A DNA stretch of 64,000 nt. Source: Teichococcus rhizosphaerae. Lineage in GTDB: Bacteria > Pseudomonadota > Alphaproteobacteria > Acetobacterales > Acetobacteraceae. Made by a program: the position numbers and the translations under genes. The notes under the pieces were generated by a model. It ran no database searches. It saw only the letters and a list, made by a program, of their open reading frames with translations, and was not told the origin of the DNA. Location of the stretch: assembly GCF_002631185.1 (NCBI RefSeq), contig NZ_PDNU01000027.1:21743-85742 (forward strand), given 5' to 3'. Below are positions 45,763-53,681 of this stretch, piece after piece. The stretch's first letter is position 1, and every line of letters starts with the position of its first letter.

Positions 45763-46905
45763 TCACAACCCGATCTCCCGCGCGATCAGCTGGCGCTGGA
45801 TCTGCGAGGTCCCGCCGCCCACCGTGGAATTGCGCGCATCGCGCCAGTAGCGCTGCATGTCATGGTCATAGGTGTAGGCATGCCCGCCCAGCACCTGCAT
45901 CCCGAGCGTGGTCAGCCGCACCAGCATCTCCGACGCATGCAGCTTCGCCATGCTCGCCTCCCGCGCGCAGGGCAGCCCCTGGTCGTAGCGCCAGGCGGCC
46001 AGCGCGGTCAGCCAGCGCGCCGCCTCCACCTCGGTCGCCGCGTCGGCCAGCGCGTGGGCAAGCGCCTGGAAGCGCCCGATCGGCTGGCCGAACTGCTCGC
46101 GCTCGCGCGCATAGGCCACCGCATCCTCCAGCGTCGCCAGCGCGCAGCCCAGATTGTAGGCGGCGATGGTGATGCGCTCGCGCTCCAGGTGGCGGGTGAC
46201 GTAGCGCCAGCCCTGGTTCTCCTCCCCGATCAAGGCCGAGCCGGGCAGCCGCACCTCGTCGAAGTAGATCTCGTTCAGCCCGATGATGTGCCGCCCAACC
46301 GTGTCGAGCCGGCGCATGGTGATGCCGGGCGCGTCGTTGGGCACCAGCAGCAGCGAGATGCCCTTGTGCTTCGGCGCGTCCGGATCGGTGCGCGCCACCA
46401 GGATGATGTGGTTGTCCCTGGCATGGGCGCCGGTCGAGAACAGCTTCTGCCCGCTCACCACCCAGTCGCCGCCGTCGCGCCGCGCGCGCGTCCGCAGGGA
46501 CGCCGCGTCCGAACCCGATTGCGGCTCGGTCAGGCTGAAGGAGAGCTTGGCCTCCCCGCGCGCCACCCGCGGCAGCACCGCGCGCCGCATCTCCTCGGAC
46601 GCGAAGTCGCCGAGGATCGCCGCCCCCCAGGCGATCAGCGCGATGCGCGAGGCGATGTCCATCGACGGGCGGGCGAGCTCCTCATAGACGATGGCGCAAT
46701 CCTGCATCGGGCTGCCGAGGCCGCCATGGGCGGCGGGCACCACCATCGCCGGGAAGCCGGCCTCGACCATCGCCGCGTGCAGCGTCTCGGGGAACTCGCC
46801 CTCGCGGTCCCAGCGGCGCACCGCCTCGCGCGGGCAGTGGCGGCGGACGAAGGCGGCCGCACTCTCGCGCAGCAGCCGCTGCTCCTCGGTGGGGGCGAAA
46901 TCCAT
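45763..46905 (-). CDS. Acyl-CoA dehydrogenase
   Basis: A 380-residue acyl-CoA dehydrogenase starting MDFAPTEEQRLLRESAAAFV. FSLTEPQSGSDAASLRTRAR, GQKLFSTGAHARDNHIILVA, RRLDTVGRHIIGLNEIYFDE and VLGGHAYTYDHDMQRYWRDA are present, then STVGGGTSQIQRQLIAREIG with Gly at the canonical Glu position. It starts 3 bp after the DUF35 stop, and the thiolase-like gene follows 37 bp after its own stop. It is similar in layout to the dehydrogenase at 41912 and both lie in the same operon; whether they form a heteromer, as in steroid side-chain enzymes, is unknown. Confidence 0.88.
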   Translation of the reverse strand: MDFAPTEEQRLLRESAAAFVRRHCPREAVRRWDREGEFPETLHAAMVEAGFPAMVVPAAHGGLGSPMQDCAIVYEELARPSMDIASRIALIAWGAAILGDFASEEMRRAVLPRVARGEAKLSFSLTEPQSGSDAASLRTRARRDGGDWVVSGQKLFSTGAHARDNHIILVARTDPDAPKHKGISLLLVPNDAPGITMRRLDTVGRHIIGLNEIYFDEVRLPGSALIGEENQGWRYVTRHLERERITIAAYNLGCALATLEDAVAYAREREQFGQPIGRFQALAHALADAATEVEAARWLTALAAWRYDQGLPCAREASMAKLHASEMLVRLTTLGMQVLGGHAYTYDHDMQRYWRDARNSTVGGGTSQIQRQLIAREIGL

Positions 46906-46908
46906 CGC

Positions 46909-47325
46909 TCAGCCCCGGCCGCCGGCGCGGCGGAACTGCGGCACGGCGGCGCCCTCGCCGCGATCCTCGAAGCAGACCGCGACGGCATCGCCGATCGCCG
47001 TGTCTAGCGCATCATCGCCGAGGATGTTGGCCATCATGCGCGGGCCTTCCTCAAGGTCGATCAGCGCCACCACATAGGGCACGCGCGGGGCGAAGGCGGC
47101 GAGCGGCGCGCGGCGGATGATCGTGAAGCTGTGCACCGTGCCGCGGCCCGTGGCCTCGACCCAGCGCAGGTCGGCGGACCAGCAGGCGGGGCACAAATGG
47201 CGCGGCATGAAATGCGTCTGGCCGCAGGCATCGCAGCGGCGGATCAGCAGCCGCCCCTCCCGCGCGCCCTGCCAGTAGGGGGCGGAATCGGCGTTGACGA
47301 CGGGGCTCGGCAGCGTTTCGGTCAT
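46909..47325 (-). CDS. DUF35 zinc-ribbon/OB-fold acyl-CoA-associated protein
   Basis: A 138-residue protein. An N-terminal rubredoxin-like zinc ribbon has CDACG and CPACW separated by QTHFMPRHL, followed by an OB-fold half (VEATGRGTVHSFTIIRRAPL, PYVVALIDLEEGPRMMANIL). DUF35 proteins bind acyl-CoA and partner thiolase-fold aldolases. The thiolase-like partner gene is two genes downstream in the same operon. Its C-terminus is slightly longer and Gly/Arg-rich. It begins 21 bp after the crotonase stop. Confidence 0.9.
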   Translation of the reverse strand: MTETLPSPVVNADSAPYWQGAREGRLLIRRCDACGQTHFMPRHLCPACWSADLRWVEATGRGTVHSFTIIRRAPLAAFAPRVPYVVALIDLEEGPRMMANILGDDALDTAIGDAVAVCFEDRGEGAAVPQFRRAGGRG

Positions 47326-47346
47326 GCTCTCGGGTTCCTGTCGGGC

Positions 47347-48159
47347 TCAGCGGCGCGCCGCGGCGGCGGCGGCCGGGAAATCGGCGGGCCGGCGGTCGAG
47401 CATCGCCGCCAGCCCCTCGCGGAACTCGGGGTTGGACATGGCCAGCGCCTGGCCCAGCCCCTCATAGGCGAACATCTCCTCGAGGCTGCTCTCGAAGCTG
47501 CGCGCCATCAGGATCTTGGCGAGGCCCATCACCTCCGCCGGACCGGAAGCGAGGCGCTGCGCCTCGGCGAGTCCCGCCGCGTCGAGTTCGGCATCGGGCA
47601 CCACGCGGCCGACCAGGCCGATCGCCAGCGCCTCGGCCGCCGTCAGGCTGCCGCCGCCGAACAGGAAATCCTTGGCGCGCGCCATGCCGATCAGCCGCGG
47701 CAGCGTGTACATCATGCCGATGTCGGGAATCGCGCCGAGGCGGAAGAAGCCGGCCATGAACATCGCGCCCTCGGCGGCGATCAGCCGGTCGCCGGTGAGC
47801 GCGAGGCCCATCCCGCCACCCACCGCATGGCCGTTGACGCCGATCACCACCGGCTTCTCCAGCGTCATCAGCGGCACCAGCCAGCGGCCGAGGCGGCGGA
47901 AGCGGCGATGCACCGGCCAGGGGTCGCTCGCCTCGCGCAGCATCCGCAGGTCGCCGCCGGCGCAGAAGCTCGGCCCCGCGCCGGTGAGATAGACCGCGCG
48001 CACGGCGGGGTCGGATTCGGCTTCCTCGACCGCGGCGCCGAGCGCGACGCGCATCGGCTCGTCGAGCCCGTTGCGGTTGCGCGGATTGTCGAGGCGCAGC
48101 ACCAGCACCGCGCCCTCGCGCCGCCGCCTGACCAGCTCCCCGCCCGGATCGGTGCTCAT
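47347..48159 (-). CDS. Enoyl-CoA hydratase/isomerase-family protein
   Basis: About 270 residues. ATG 48159 follows GGAAAGGGCAAGGCC; a longer start at 48195 is possible. Crotonase motifs are FCAGGDLRMLREASD (oxyanion hole), NGHAVGGGMGLALTGDRLIA and FFRLGAIPDIGMMYTLPRLI. PDIG has Asp where PaaG-type isomerases keep their catalytic Asp, so double-bond isomerisation is at least as likely as hydration. It is 22 bp after the dienoyl-CoA-reductase-like SDR gene. Confidence 0.83.
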   Translation of the reverse strand: MSTDPGGELVRRRREGAVLVLRLDNPRNRNGLDEPMRVALGAAVEEAESDPAVRAVYLTGAGPSFCAGGDLRMLREASDPWPVHRRFRRLGRWLVPLMTLEKPVVIGVNGHAVGGGMGLALTGDRLIAAEGAMFMAGFFRLGAIPDIGMMYTLPRLIGMARAKDFLFGGGSLTAAEALAIGLVGRVVPDAELDAAGLAEAQRLASGPAEVMGLAKILMARSFESSLEEMFAYEGLGQALAMSNPEFREGLAAMLDRRPADFPAAAAAARR

Positions 48160-48181
48160 GGCCTTGCCCTTTCCTTCCGCG

Positions 48182-48976
48182 TCACGCCGCGACATGCTTC
48201 AGCCAGCGCCCGCCATCGACGACGAGGTTCTCCCCCGTCACATAGGCGGCGAGCGGCGAGGCGAGGAACACCGCGGCATTGGCGACATCCTCGGTCCGCC
48301 CGAAGCGGCCGAGCGCGGTGCGCCGGCGTTCCAGCTCCGCCACGCCGCGGTCCTCATAGAGCCGGCGCACCCCTTCGGTGTCGGCGATCGGCCCTGGCGA
48401 GATGGTGTTGCTGCGGATGCCGTCCGGCCCCCATTCGACCGCCAGGCTGCGGCTGAGCGAGAGGATGCCCGCCTTGGCCGCCGCCGCATGGGCCGCGCCC
48501 GGCCAGCCCGACAGCGCGTTCATGGTGACGATGCTGATGATCCGCCCGCCGCCGCGCGACGCCTTGAGCGCGGCATAGGCGGCGCGGCAGCAGTGGAAGG
48601 TGCCGTTGAGGTCGATGTCCACGACCGTCTTCCAGCCATTGGCCGAGAGGTCGGCGGTCGGGCAGAAGAAGTTGCCGGCGGCGTTGTTCACCAGGATGTC
48701 GAGCGCGCCGAAGCGTTCGACCGTGCGCGTCACCGCCTCGTGCACCTGCTCGTAGGAGCGCACATCGGCCTGGAAGGCGGCGACCTCGGCACCCTCGGCG
48801 GCGAGGCGCGCCGCCGCGGCGTCGAGCGTTGCCTGCCTGCGGCTGGCGATCACCACCCGCGCGCCGAGCCGGGCATAGGCGGAGGCGATGGCGAAGCCGA
48901 TGCCGCTGCCGCCGCCGGTGACGAAGGCCACCTGGTCGGCGAGCAGCCCGGGCGCGAAGGCGGTGCCGGCGAGCAT
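48182..48976 (-). CDS. SDR-family 2,4-dienoyl-CoA reductase-like protein
   Basis: A 264-residue short-chain dehydrogenase. ATG 48976 follows AAGGGATCC and is 1 bp after the previous stop. Motifs are FVTGGGSGIGFAIASAYARL and ILVNNAAGNFFCPTADLSAN. In place of YxxxK, AAHAAAAKAGILSLSRSLAV lacks the Tyr. It continues EWGPDGIRSNTISPGPIADT and EGVRRLYED. The missing Tyr and the PGPIxDTEGxRRL text are typical of peroxisomal-type dienoyl-CoA reductases (DECR2), which use different acid residues. With the two isomerase-like crotonases it suggests breakdown of unsaturated chains. Confidence 0.83.
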   Translation of the reverse strand: MLAGTAFAPGLLADQVAFVTGGGSGIGFAIASAYARLGARVVIASRRQATLDAAAARLAAEGAEVAAFQADVRSYEQVHEAVTRTVERFGALDILVNNAAGNFFCPTADLSANGWKTVVDIDLNGTFHCCRAAYAALKASRGGGRIISIVTMNALSGWPGAAHAAAAKAGILSLSRSLAVEWGPDGIRSNTISPGPIADTEGVRRLYEDRGVAELERRRTALGRFGRTEDVANAAVFLASPLAAYVTGENLVVDGGRWLKHVAA

Positions 48977-48977
48977 G

Positions 48978-49754
48978 TCAGGATCCCTTGCGCGGCGCGG
49001 ATTGCCGCCGGCGGGCGGCGGCCAGCGCGGCGCGGTGCGAGGCGGTGGTGGTGGCCAGCGCGAAGGCGTCCGCCTCATGCGCCAGCGCATTGTCGAGGCC
49101 CTGGCCCCAGCGCTGGCGGCACAGCGACTTGGTCAGCGCCAGCGCCTCGCGCGGCAGTGCCGCGACCTCCTGCGCCAGCGCCAGCGCCGCGGCGTCGAAG
49201 CCGGCCACCGGCGCCACCCGCCGCGTCAGGCCGAGCCGCCGCGCCTCCTCGGCCGGCAGGGTGCCGCCGGTCAGCAGCAGGTCGAGCGCGACGGCGCCGC
49301 CGAGGCGCGCCTGCAGCAGGAAGGCGGCGCCGCCATCGGGCACGATGCCCAGATGCACGAAGGGAAAGCCGAGCCGGGCATCCTCGGCGAGCAGCAGGAT
49401 GTCGGCCGCGAGAGCGAGCGAGGCGCCGCCGCCATAGGCCGCGCCCTGCACCGCCGCGACCACGATCTTGTCCATGCGGATCAGCGCGAGGTGCTGCGCC
49501 TGCGCGAGCAGGATGCGCTCGCGCCAGGCGAAGGCGTCCTCGGGCATGTCGTCGAGATCGGCGCCGGCGCAGAAGGCGCGGCCTTCCCCGCGCAGCAGCA
49601 GCACGCCGATGCCGGGGTCGGCGGCGACCTCGCGCAGCCGCGCGGCGATGGCGTGGCGCATCGCCGCGGACAGCGCGTTCAGGCGATCCGGCCGGCACAG
49701 CCGCAGCACCGCAACGGCGCCGTCGCGCTCCAGCGCGACACCCTCCGCGCTCAT
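48978..49754 (-). CDS. Enoyl-CoA hydratase/isomerase-family protein, first gene of a sigma-54-type operon
   Basis: A 258-residue crotonase. ATG 49754 has GGAG 10 bases upstream. Motifs are LCRPDRLNALSAAMRHAIAA, FCAGADLDDMPEDAFAWRER, QGAAYGGGASLALAADILLL and FPFVHLGIVPDGGAAFLLQA. PDGG again places Asp at the isomerase position, as in PaaG-like enzymes, favouring a double-bond isomerase. It heads a ten-gene run reaching 41389 and lies 91 bp downstream of the inferred start point of a consensus sigma-54 promoter. Confidence 0.83.
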   Translation of the reverse strand: MSAEGVALERDGAVAVLRLCRPDRLNALSAAMRHAIAARLREVAADPGIGVLLLRGEGRAFCAGADLDDMPEDAFAWRERILLAQAQHLALIRMDKIVVAAVQGAAYGGGASLALAADILLLAEDARLGFPFVHLGIVPDGGAAFLLQARLGGAVALDLLLTGGTLPAEEARRLGLTRRVAPVAGFDAAALALAQEVAALPREALALTKSLCRQRWGQGLDNALAHEADAFALATTTASHRAALAAARRRQSAPRKGS

Positions 49755-49855
49755 GGCGCGCCGGCTCCATCGCGCTGATCTGAGCGCATGGCTGTTCCTC
49801 CCGCGGGGCAGGACGTCGCCGTCGCGGCGCGCACCATGCCTCCGAGGATGAACGC

Positions 49856-49871
49856 AGCAATGCATGTGCCA
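49856..49871 (-). promoter_or_regulatory. Sigma-54 (-24/-12) promoter of the 49754-41389 operon
   Basis: On the minus strand the sequence is TGGCACATGCATTGCT: TGGCAC, five bases, then TTGCT. This matches the RpoN consensus TGGCAC-N5-TTGC(A/T) at every position. The inferred start point is near 49845, giving a 91-base leader before the first crotonase gene. Position, orientation and match make this convincing; an activator and an enhancer site are required for it to work, and a palindrome lies about 98 bp upstream. Confidence 0.8.
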
Positions 49872-49934
49872 GCGGCGCGGGCCGCCGCATCCGGGCCGGT
49901 GCATGCGTCTGCCCTTCCCGGCATTGTCGGCGCT

Positions 49935-49951
49935 GCGGACATGATGTCCGC
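49935..49951. promoter_or_regulatory. 17-bp perfect palindrome, candidate enhancer site for a sigma-54 activator
   Basis: GCGGACAT and ATGTCCGC flank a single G. Its centre is about 98 bp upstream of the inferred minus-strand start point and about 132 bp upstream of the weaker plus-strand one, both within the range usual for enhancer-binding sites. It contains GGACA/TGTCC half-sites, which also occur in the repeat at 62159-62179. Confidence 0.6.
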
Positions 49952-50048
49952 GCCGCGCGCAGCGAACGCCATCGCGCTATGGAGGGCTTGAATCGGCGAT
50001 GGCGCGACGTGACACTGCGGGGCCGTTGCATCGATGCCGCGAGGACGC

Positions 50049-50064
50049 TGGCACGCCGCGCGCA
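50049..50064 (+). promoter_or_regulatory. Weak sigma-54-like promoter candidate for the 50183-54957 operon
   Basis: TGGCACGCCGCGCGCA has a perfect -24 block (TGGCACG) and the invariant GC at -12, but GC replaces the two T bases of TTGC. The start point would be near 50075, 108 bases before the first ATG. Background GC content makes chance matches to the -12 half likely. Confidence 0.35.
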
Positions 50065-50182
50065 AGGCACGTCGCGCAAGACGGGCCGCGCCGGAGGCGT
50101 CGGGGGGGGCTGGCGCCACCCGGGCGCCACGGGATGCGGCGGTCCGGCGGGCGGGATTTGGAAGAATGAGCGGAGGAACTCC

Positions 50183-51400
50183 ATGGACTTGACGCTGACC
50201 CCGAAGCACCGAGCACTGCGCGAGGAGGTCGATGCCTTCATCGCCGCGCATCGCGGCGCCGCGCCGCGCCCGGGCGGCGGGCGCAAGCGGCCCGACCGCA
50301 AGGCGCTGGACTGGCAGGCGCTGCTGCTCGAGCACGGCTATTTCGCGCGCACCATCCCGCGCGAATACGGCGGCTTCGGCGCGCCGCACGACGTCATCGA
50401 ACTGGCGATCATCGCCGATGCGTTCAGCCGCGCTGGCATCTCGCCTGGCATCCACAACCAGGGCATCAGCATGCTGGTGCCGACTCTGCTCGAGGTCGGC
50501 ACCGAGGAGCAGAAGCGGCGCTGGATCGGCCCCACCATCCGCGGCGAGACGATCTGGTGCCAGGGCTATTCGGAGCCGGGCTCGGGCTCCGACCTCGCCG
50601 CCGCGCAGACCCGCGCCGTGGTCGAGGACGGGCATTTCGTCATCAACGGCCAGAAGATCTGGACCAGCTCGGCGCATTTCGCCGACATGATGTTCCTGCT
50701 CTGCCGCACCGAGCCCGACAAGTCGAAGCATGCCGGCCTGTCCTACCTGCTGCTGCCGATGAGCGCGCCGGGCATCGAGGTGCGCCCGCTGCGGACCATG
50801 ACCGGCCGCGCCGAGTTCAACGAGACCTTCTTCACGGACGTGCGCGTGCCGGTGGACCAGATCGTGATGGGCCGCGGCGACGGCTGGCACGTCGCCAACG
50901 TCACGCTGAAGTACGAGCGGATGCTGCTCGGCGATCCCAACAAGCTGCAGCAGCGGCTTGAGGCGATCCGCCGCATGATGGAGCAGCCGGGCGCCGACGG
51001 CGCGCGCCTGCTCGACCGCGCGGAATGGCGCGACCGGCTGCTGCGCCTGCAGGGCGAGGTGATCGCGGCGCGCAACCACAACATGCGCCTGCTGACGGAA
51101 ACCGCCGAAGGGGTGGATTCGGGCCTCGGGCGCTTCATCGTGAAGTATCACGGCACCATGCTCGCGCACCGGCTCGCCTCGCTGGCGCTCGACGTCATGG
51201 GCAGCACCGGCCTGCTCTATGAGCCGCAGGGCGAGGTGGCCGAGGACGATCCCGCCACCACCTGGCAGATCGACTACATGTACGACATCGGCCTCATCAT
51301 CGGCGGCGGGTCGTCGAACATCCAGAAGAACATCATCGGCGAGCGCGGCCTCGGCCTGCCGCGCGAGCCCAAGGCGGCGGTGCCGGCGGGGAGGAACTGA
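50183..51400 (+). CDS. Acyl-CoA dehydrogenase, first of a tandem pair (FadE28-like)
   Basis: A 405-residue acyl-CoA dehydrogenase. ATG 50183 follows GGAGG. Motifs are YFARTIPREYGGFGAPHDVI, WCQGYSEPGSGSDLAAAQTR, GQKIWTSSAHFADMMFLLCR, RPLRTMTGRAEFNETFFTDV and the C-terminal IGLIIGGGSSNIQKNIIGER then GLGLPRE. These resemble the catalytic partner of heteromeric dehydrogenases such as FadE28-FadE29 of steroid side-chain degradation. The canonical Glu position reads Gly. The next dehydrogenase starts 1 bp after its stop, supporting a complex of the two. Confidence 0.87.
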   Translation: MDLTLTPKHRALREEVDAFIAAHRGAAPRPGGGRKRPDRKALDWQALLLEHGYFARTIPREYGGFGAPHDVIELAIIADAFSRAGISPGIHNQGISMLVPTLLEVGTEEQKRRWIGPTIRGETIWCQGYSEPGSGSDLAAAQTRAVVEDGHFVINGQKIWTSSAHFADMMFLLCRTEPDKSKHAGLSYLLLPMSAPGIEVRPLRTMTGRAEFNETFFTDVRVPVDQIVMGRGDGWHVANVTLKYERMLLGDPNKLQQRLEAIRRMMEQPGADGARLLDRAEWRDRLLRLQGEVIAARNHNMRLLTETAEGVDSGLGRFIVKYHGTMLAHRLASLALDVMGSTGLLYEPQGEVAEDDPATTWQIDYMYDIGLIIGGGSSNIQKNIIGERGLGLPREPKAAVPAGRN

Positions 51401-51401
51401 G

Positions 51402-52499
51402 ATGCGGTTCGGATTGACGGAAGACCAGGGACTGTTCGGCCGCTCGCTGCGCGGCTTCCTCGCCGACCGGCTGCCGCTCGACGCGCTGCGCCGGCTCGCC
51501 GAAACCGGCACCGGCTTCGATGCCGAGCTGTGGCGCGGCCTCGGCGAGCTCGGCCTGCATGGGCTGCTGGTGCCCGAGGAGCATGGCGGCGCCGGGCTCG
51601 GCATGCTCGATGCCGCGCTGGCGGCCGAGGCGCTCGGCTACCATGCGGCGCCCGCGCCCTTCGCGGCGGCGCTGGTGATGGCCGTGCAGGCCTTCCGCAG
51701 CGCCGGCGACGCCGAGCAGCAGCGCCAGTGGCTGCCGCGCATCGCGCAGGGGCAGGCGCGCATCGGGCTCGGCTTCGCGGGGCTGGCCGGGCAGACCGGC
51801 CGGGCGGCGCTGCGGCTCGAAGGCGGGCGCCTGTCCGGCGCGCTGGACGGGCTGATGGATGGCGGCGAGGCCACCCATTTCCTCGCCTACCTGCCCGATG
51901 GCCGCGCCGCGCTGATCGAGGCCGGCGCGCCGGGCGTGACCGCCACGCTGCGCCGCAGCGTGGACCGCACCCGCGCGCTGGTCGATCTCGACCTCGCGGG
52001 TGCGGCGCCGGTGGCGCTGCTGCAATCCTCGAACGATCCGCTCGCCGCGGCGCGGCGGGTGCGCGACGCGGGGCGGGTGATGCTGGCGGCCGACACGCTC
52101 GGCGCCGCGCAGAACATGCTCGACCGCGCCGTCGCCTATGCCAAGGAGAGGGTGCAGTTCGGCCGCGTCATCGGCAGCTTCCAGGGCGTGAAATACATGT
52201 GCGCCGACATGGCGACCATGCTCGAACCCTGCCGCGCCATGGTCTGGTACGCCGCCTACGCGCAGGACGCGGTGCCGGAGGAAGCCGCCATGGTCGCCGC
52301 CCACGCCAAGGCCCACCTGGCCGAGGTCGGGCGCGAGGTCGCCCGCCTGGCGACCGAGGTGCATGGCGGCATGGGCTTCACCGACCTGCTCGGCCTGCAC
52401 CACCAGTTCAAGCGCATCACCTTCGACCGCCAGGTCCTCGGCGGGCCCGAGCGCTGCCGGCACGACGCGGCGGTGGCGCAGGGCTGGGTCGCCGCCTGA
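51402..52499 (+). CDS. Acyl-CoA dehydrogenase, second of a tandem pair (divergent partner subunit)
   Basis: A 365-residue acyl-CoA dehydrogenase-fold protein starting at ATG 51402 after GGGGAGGAACTGAG. RFGLTEDQGLFGRSLRGFLA, LLVPEEHGGAGLGMLDAALA, YAKERVQFGRVIGSFQGVKY and LATEVHGGMGFTDLLGLHHQ are present. The middle beta domain is much reduced: the usual TEP-GSD and W-IT motifs of the flavin and substrate loop are replaced by FAGLAGQTGRAALRLEGGRL. The C-terminal EGT-type segment is missing (QVLGGPERCRHD). Such a protein is expected to be the non-catalytic or half-catalytic partner in an alpha2-beta2 enzyme with its neighbour. Confidence 0.85.
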   Translation: MRFGLTEDQGLFGRSLRGFLADRLPLDALRRLAETGTGFDAELWRGLGELGLHGLLVPEEHGGAGLGMLDAALAAEALGYHAAPAPFAAALVMAVQAFRSAGDAEQQRQWLPRIAQGQARIGLGFAGLAGQTGRAALRLEGGRLSGALDGLMDGGEATHFLAYLPDGRAALIEAGAPGVTATLRRSVDRTRALVDLDLAGAAPVALLQSSNDPLAAARRVRDAGRVMLAADTLGAAQNMLDRAVAYAKERVQFGRVIGSFQGVKYMCADMATMLEPCRAMVWYAAYAQDAVPEEAAMVAAHAKAHLAEVGREVARLATEVHGGMGFTDLLGLHHQFKRITFDRQVLGGPERCRHDAAVAQGWVAA

Positions 52500-52535
52500 G
52501 CCTGCAATTTCCGCGAAAGTTGAAGGAGGAAAGCC

Positions 52536-53681
52536 ATGTCATTGCGTGAAAAGGGCGCGATCACCGGGGTGGGCGAAACCGCCTATTCCCGGGAATCGGG
52601 CCGCAGCGTGCTGTCGCTGCAGCTCGAGGCCTCGCTGAAGGCGATCGAGGATGCCGGCCTGAAGCCGTCCGACATCGACGGCGTGATCCCCTATTCCGGG
52701 GTCGTGGCCGAGGATTTCATCACCAATCTCGGCCTGCCCGACCTGCGCTTCTCGGCGGTGACGCCGCTTGGCGGGGCGAGCTGCGTCGCCGCGGTGCAAT
52801 GCGCCGTCGCCGCGATCGCCGCGGGCATCTGCAACCATGTGCTGATCCCGGTCGGGCGCAACGGCGCCTCGGGCGGGCGCATCGGGATGCGGGTGCAGCA
52901 GATGCCGCAGTTCCGCCTGGTCGGCGAGTTCGAGATGCCGCTCGGCGCCATCGCGCCGGCGCAGCTCTACGCGCCGATGGCGCGCCGGCACATGGAGCTC
53001 TACGGCACCACCAGCCGGCAGCTCGGCGAGATCGCGGTCTCGACCCGCGCCAACGCCATGCTCAACGGCAACGCCGTGATGACGAAGCCGATGACGATCG
53101 AGGACCACCAGGCCTCGCGCATGATCTCCGACCCCTTCCGGCTGTTCGATTGCAGCCTTGAGAGCGACGGTTCCTGCGCCATCGTGGTCAGCGCCGCCGA
53201 GCGCGCCCGCGACCTCCGCAAGCCGCCGGTGGTGGTGATGGGCGTCGCCGAGGGCCACCCGGATTCGCCCAGCGTCATCACCCAGCGCCCGGACATGACG
53301 CGGCTGGGCATCGCCAAGGCGGCGCCGCGCGCCTTCGAGATGGCCGGCGTCAAGCACGACGACATCGACGTGGCCGAGATCTACGACTGCTTCACCTACA
53401 TCGTGATGTGCCAGCTCGAGGATCTGGGCTTCTGCAAGAAGGGCGAGGGCGGCCCCTTCGTCGAGAGCGGCGCGATCCGCCTCGGCGGCAAGCTGCCCGT
53501 CAACACCCATGGCGGCCTGCTCAGCCAGGCGCACATGGTGGGCATGAACCACATCGCGGAGCTGGTGCGCCAGCTGCGCGGAGAGGCCGGCAAGGCCCAG
53601 GTGCGCGACGCCGAGATCGGCCTCGTCACCGGCTATGGCGACATGGGCGACGGCTCCGTCGCCATCATGCGGAGGGGATGA
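52536..53681 (+). CDS. Thiolase-like protein, Ltp2-type retro-aldolase candidate
   Basis: A 381-residue thiolase fold. ATG 52536 follows AAGGAGGA. AITGVGETAYSRESGRSVLS, DAGLKPSDIDGVIPYSGVVA and LGGASCVAAVQCAVAAIAAG have Gly where thiolases have the nucleophilic Cys (NNCATG). EIYDCFTYIVMCQLEDLGFC then KKGEGGPFV, and PVNTHGGLLSQAHMVGMNH, closely follow Ltp2, the steroid side-chain aldolase. The DUF35 gene overlaps its stop, as expected for an aldolase-DUF35 complex. The likely reaction is retro-aldol cleavage of a 3-hydroxyacyl-CoA made by the dehydrogenase pair and the hydratase in this operon; the substrate is unknown. Confidence 0.87.
   Translation: MSLREKGAITGVGETAYSRESGRSVLSLQLEASLKAIEDAGLKPSDIDGVIPYSGVVAEDFITNLGLPDLRFSAVTPLGGASCVAAVQCAVAAIAAGICNHVLIPVGRNGASGGRIGMRVQQMPQFRLVGEFEMPLGAIAPAQLYAPMARRHMELYGTTSRQLGEIAVSTRANAMLNGNAVMTKPMTIEDHQASRMISDPFRLFDCSLESDGSCAIVVSAAERARDLRKPPVVVMGVAEGHPDSPSVITQRPDMTRLGIAKAAPRAFEMAGVKHDDIDVAEIYDCFTYIVMCQLEDLGFCKKGEGGPFVESGAIRLGGKLPVNTHGGLLSQAHMVGMNHIAELVRQLRGEAGKAQVRDAEIGLVTGYGDMGDGSVAIMRRG

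Larger units (their letters stand above)
49755..50182. other. 428-bp divergent control region of two beta-oxidation operons
   Basis: No gene is supported here. The region holds a consensus sigma-54 promoter for the minus-strand operon (49856-49871), a 17-bp palindrome (49935-49951) and a weaker sigma-54-like box for the plus-strand operon (50049-50064). Apparent coding on either strand is high-GC background. Confidence 0.6.

Noticed and set aside
50011..50030. TTGCA at 50026 as a second sigma-54 -12 box for the plus-strand operon
   Set aside because: The bases 11 upstream do not contain the GG of a -24 element at the right spacing.
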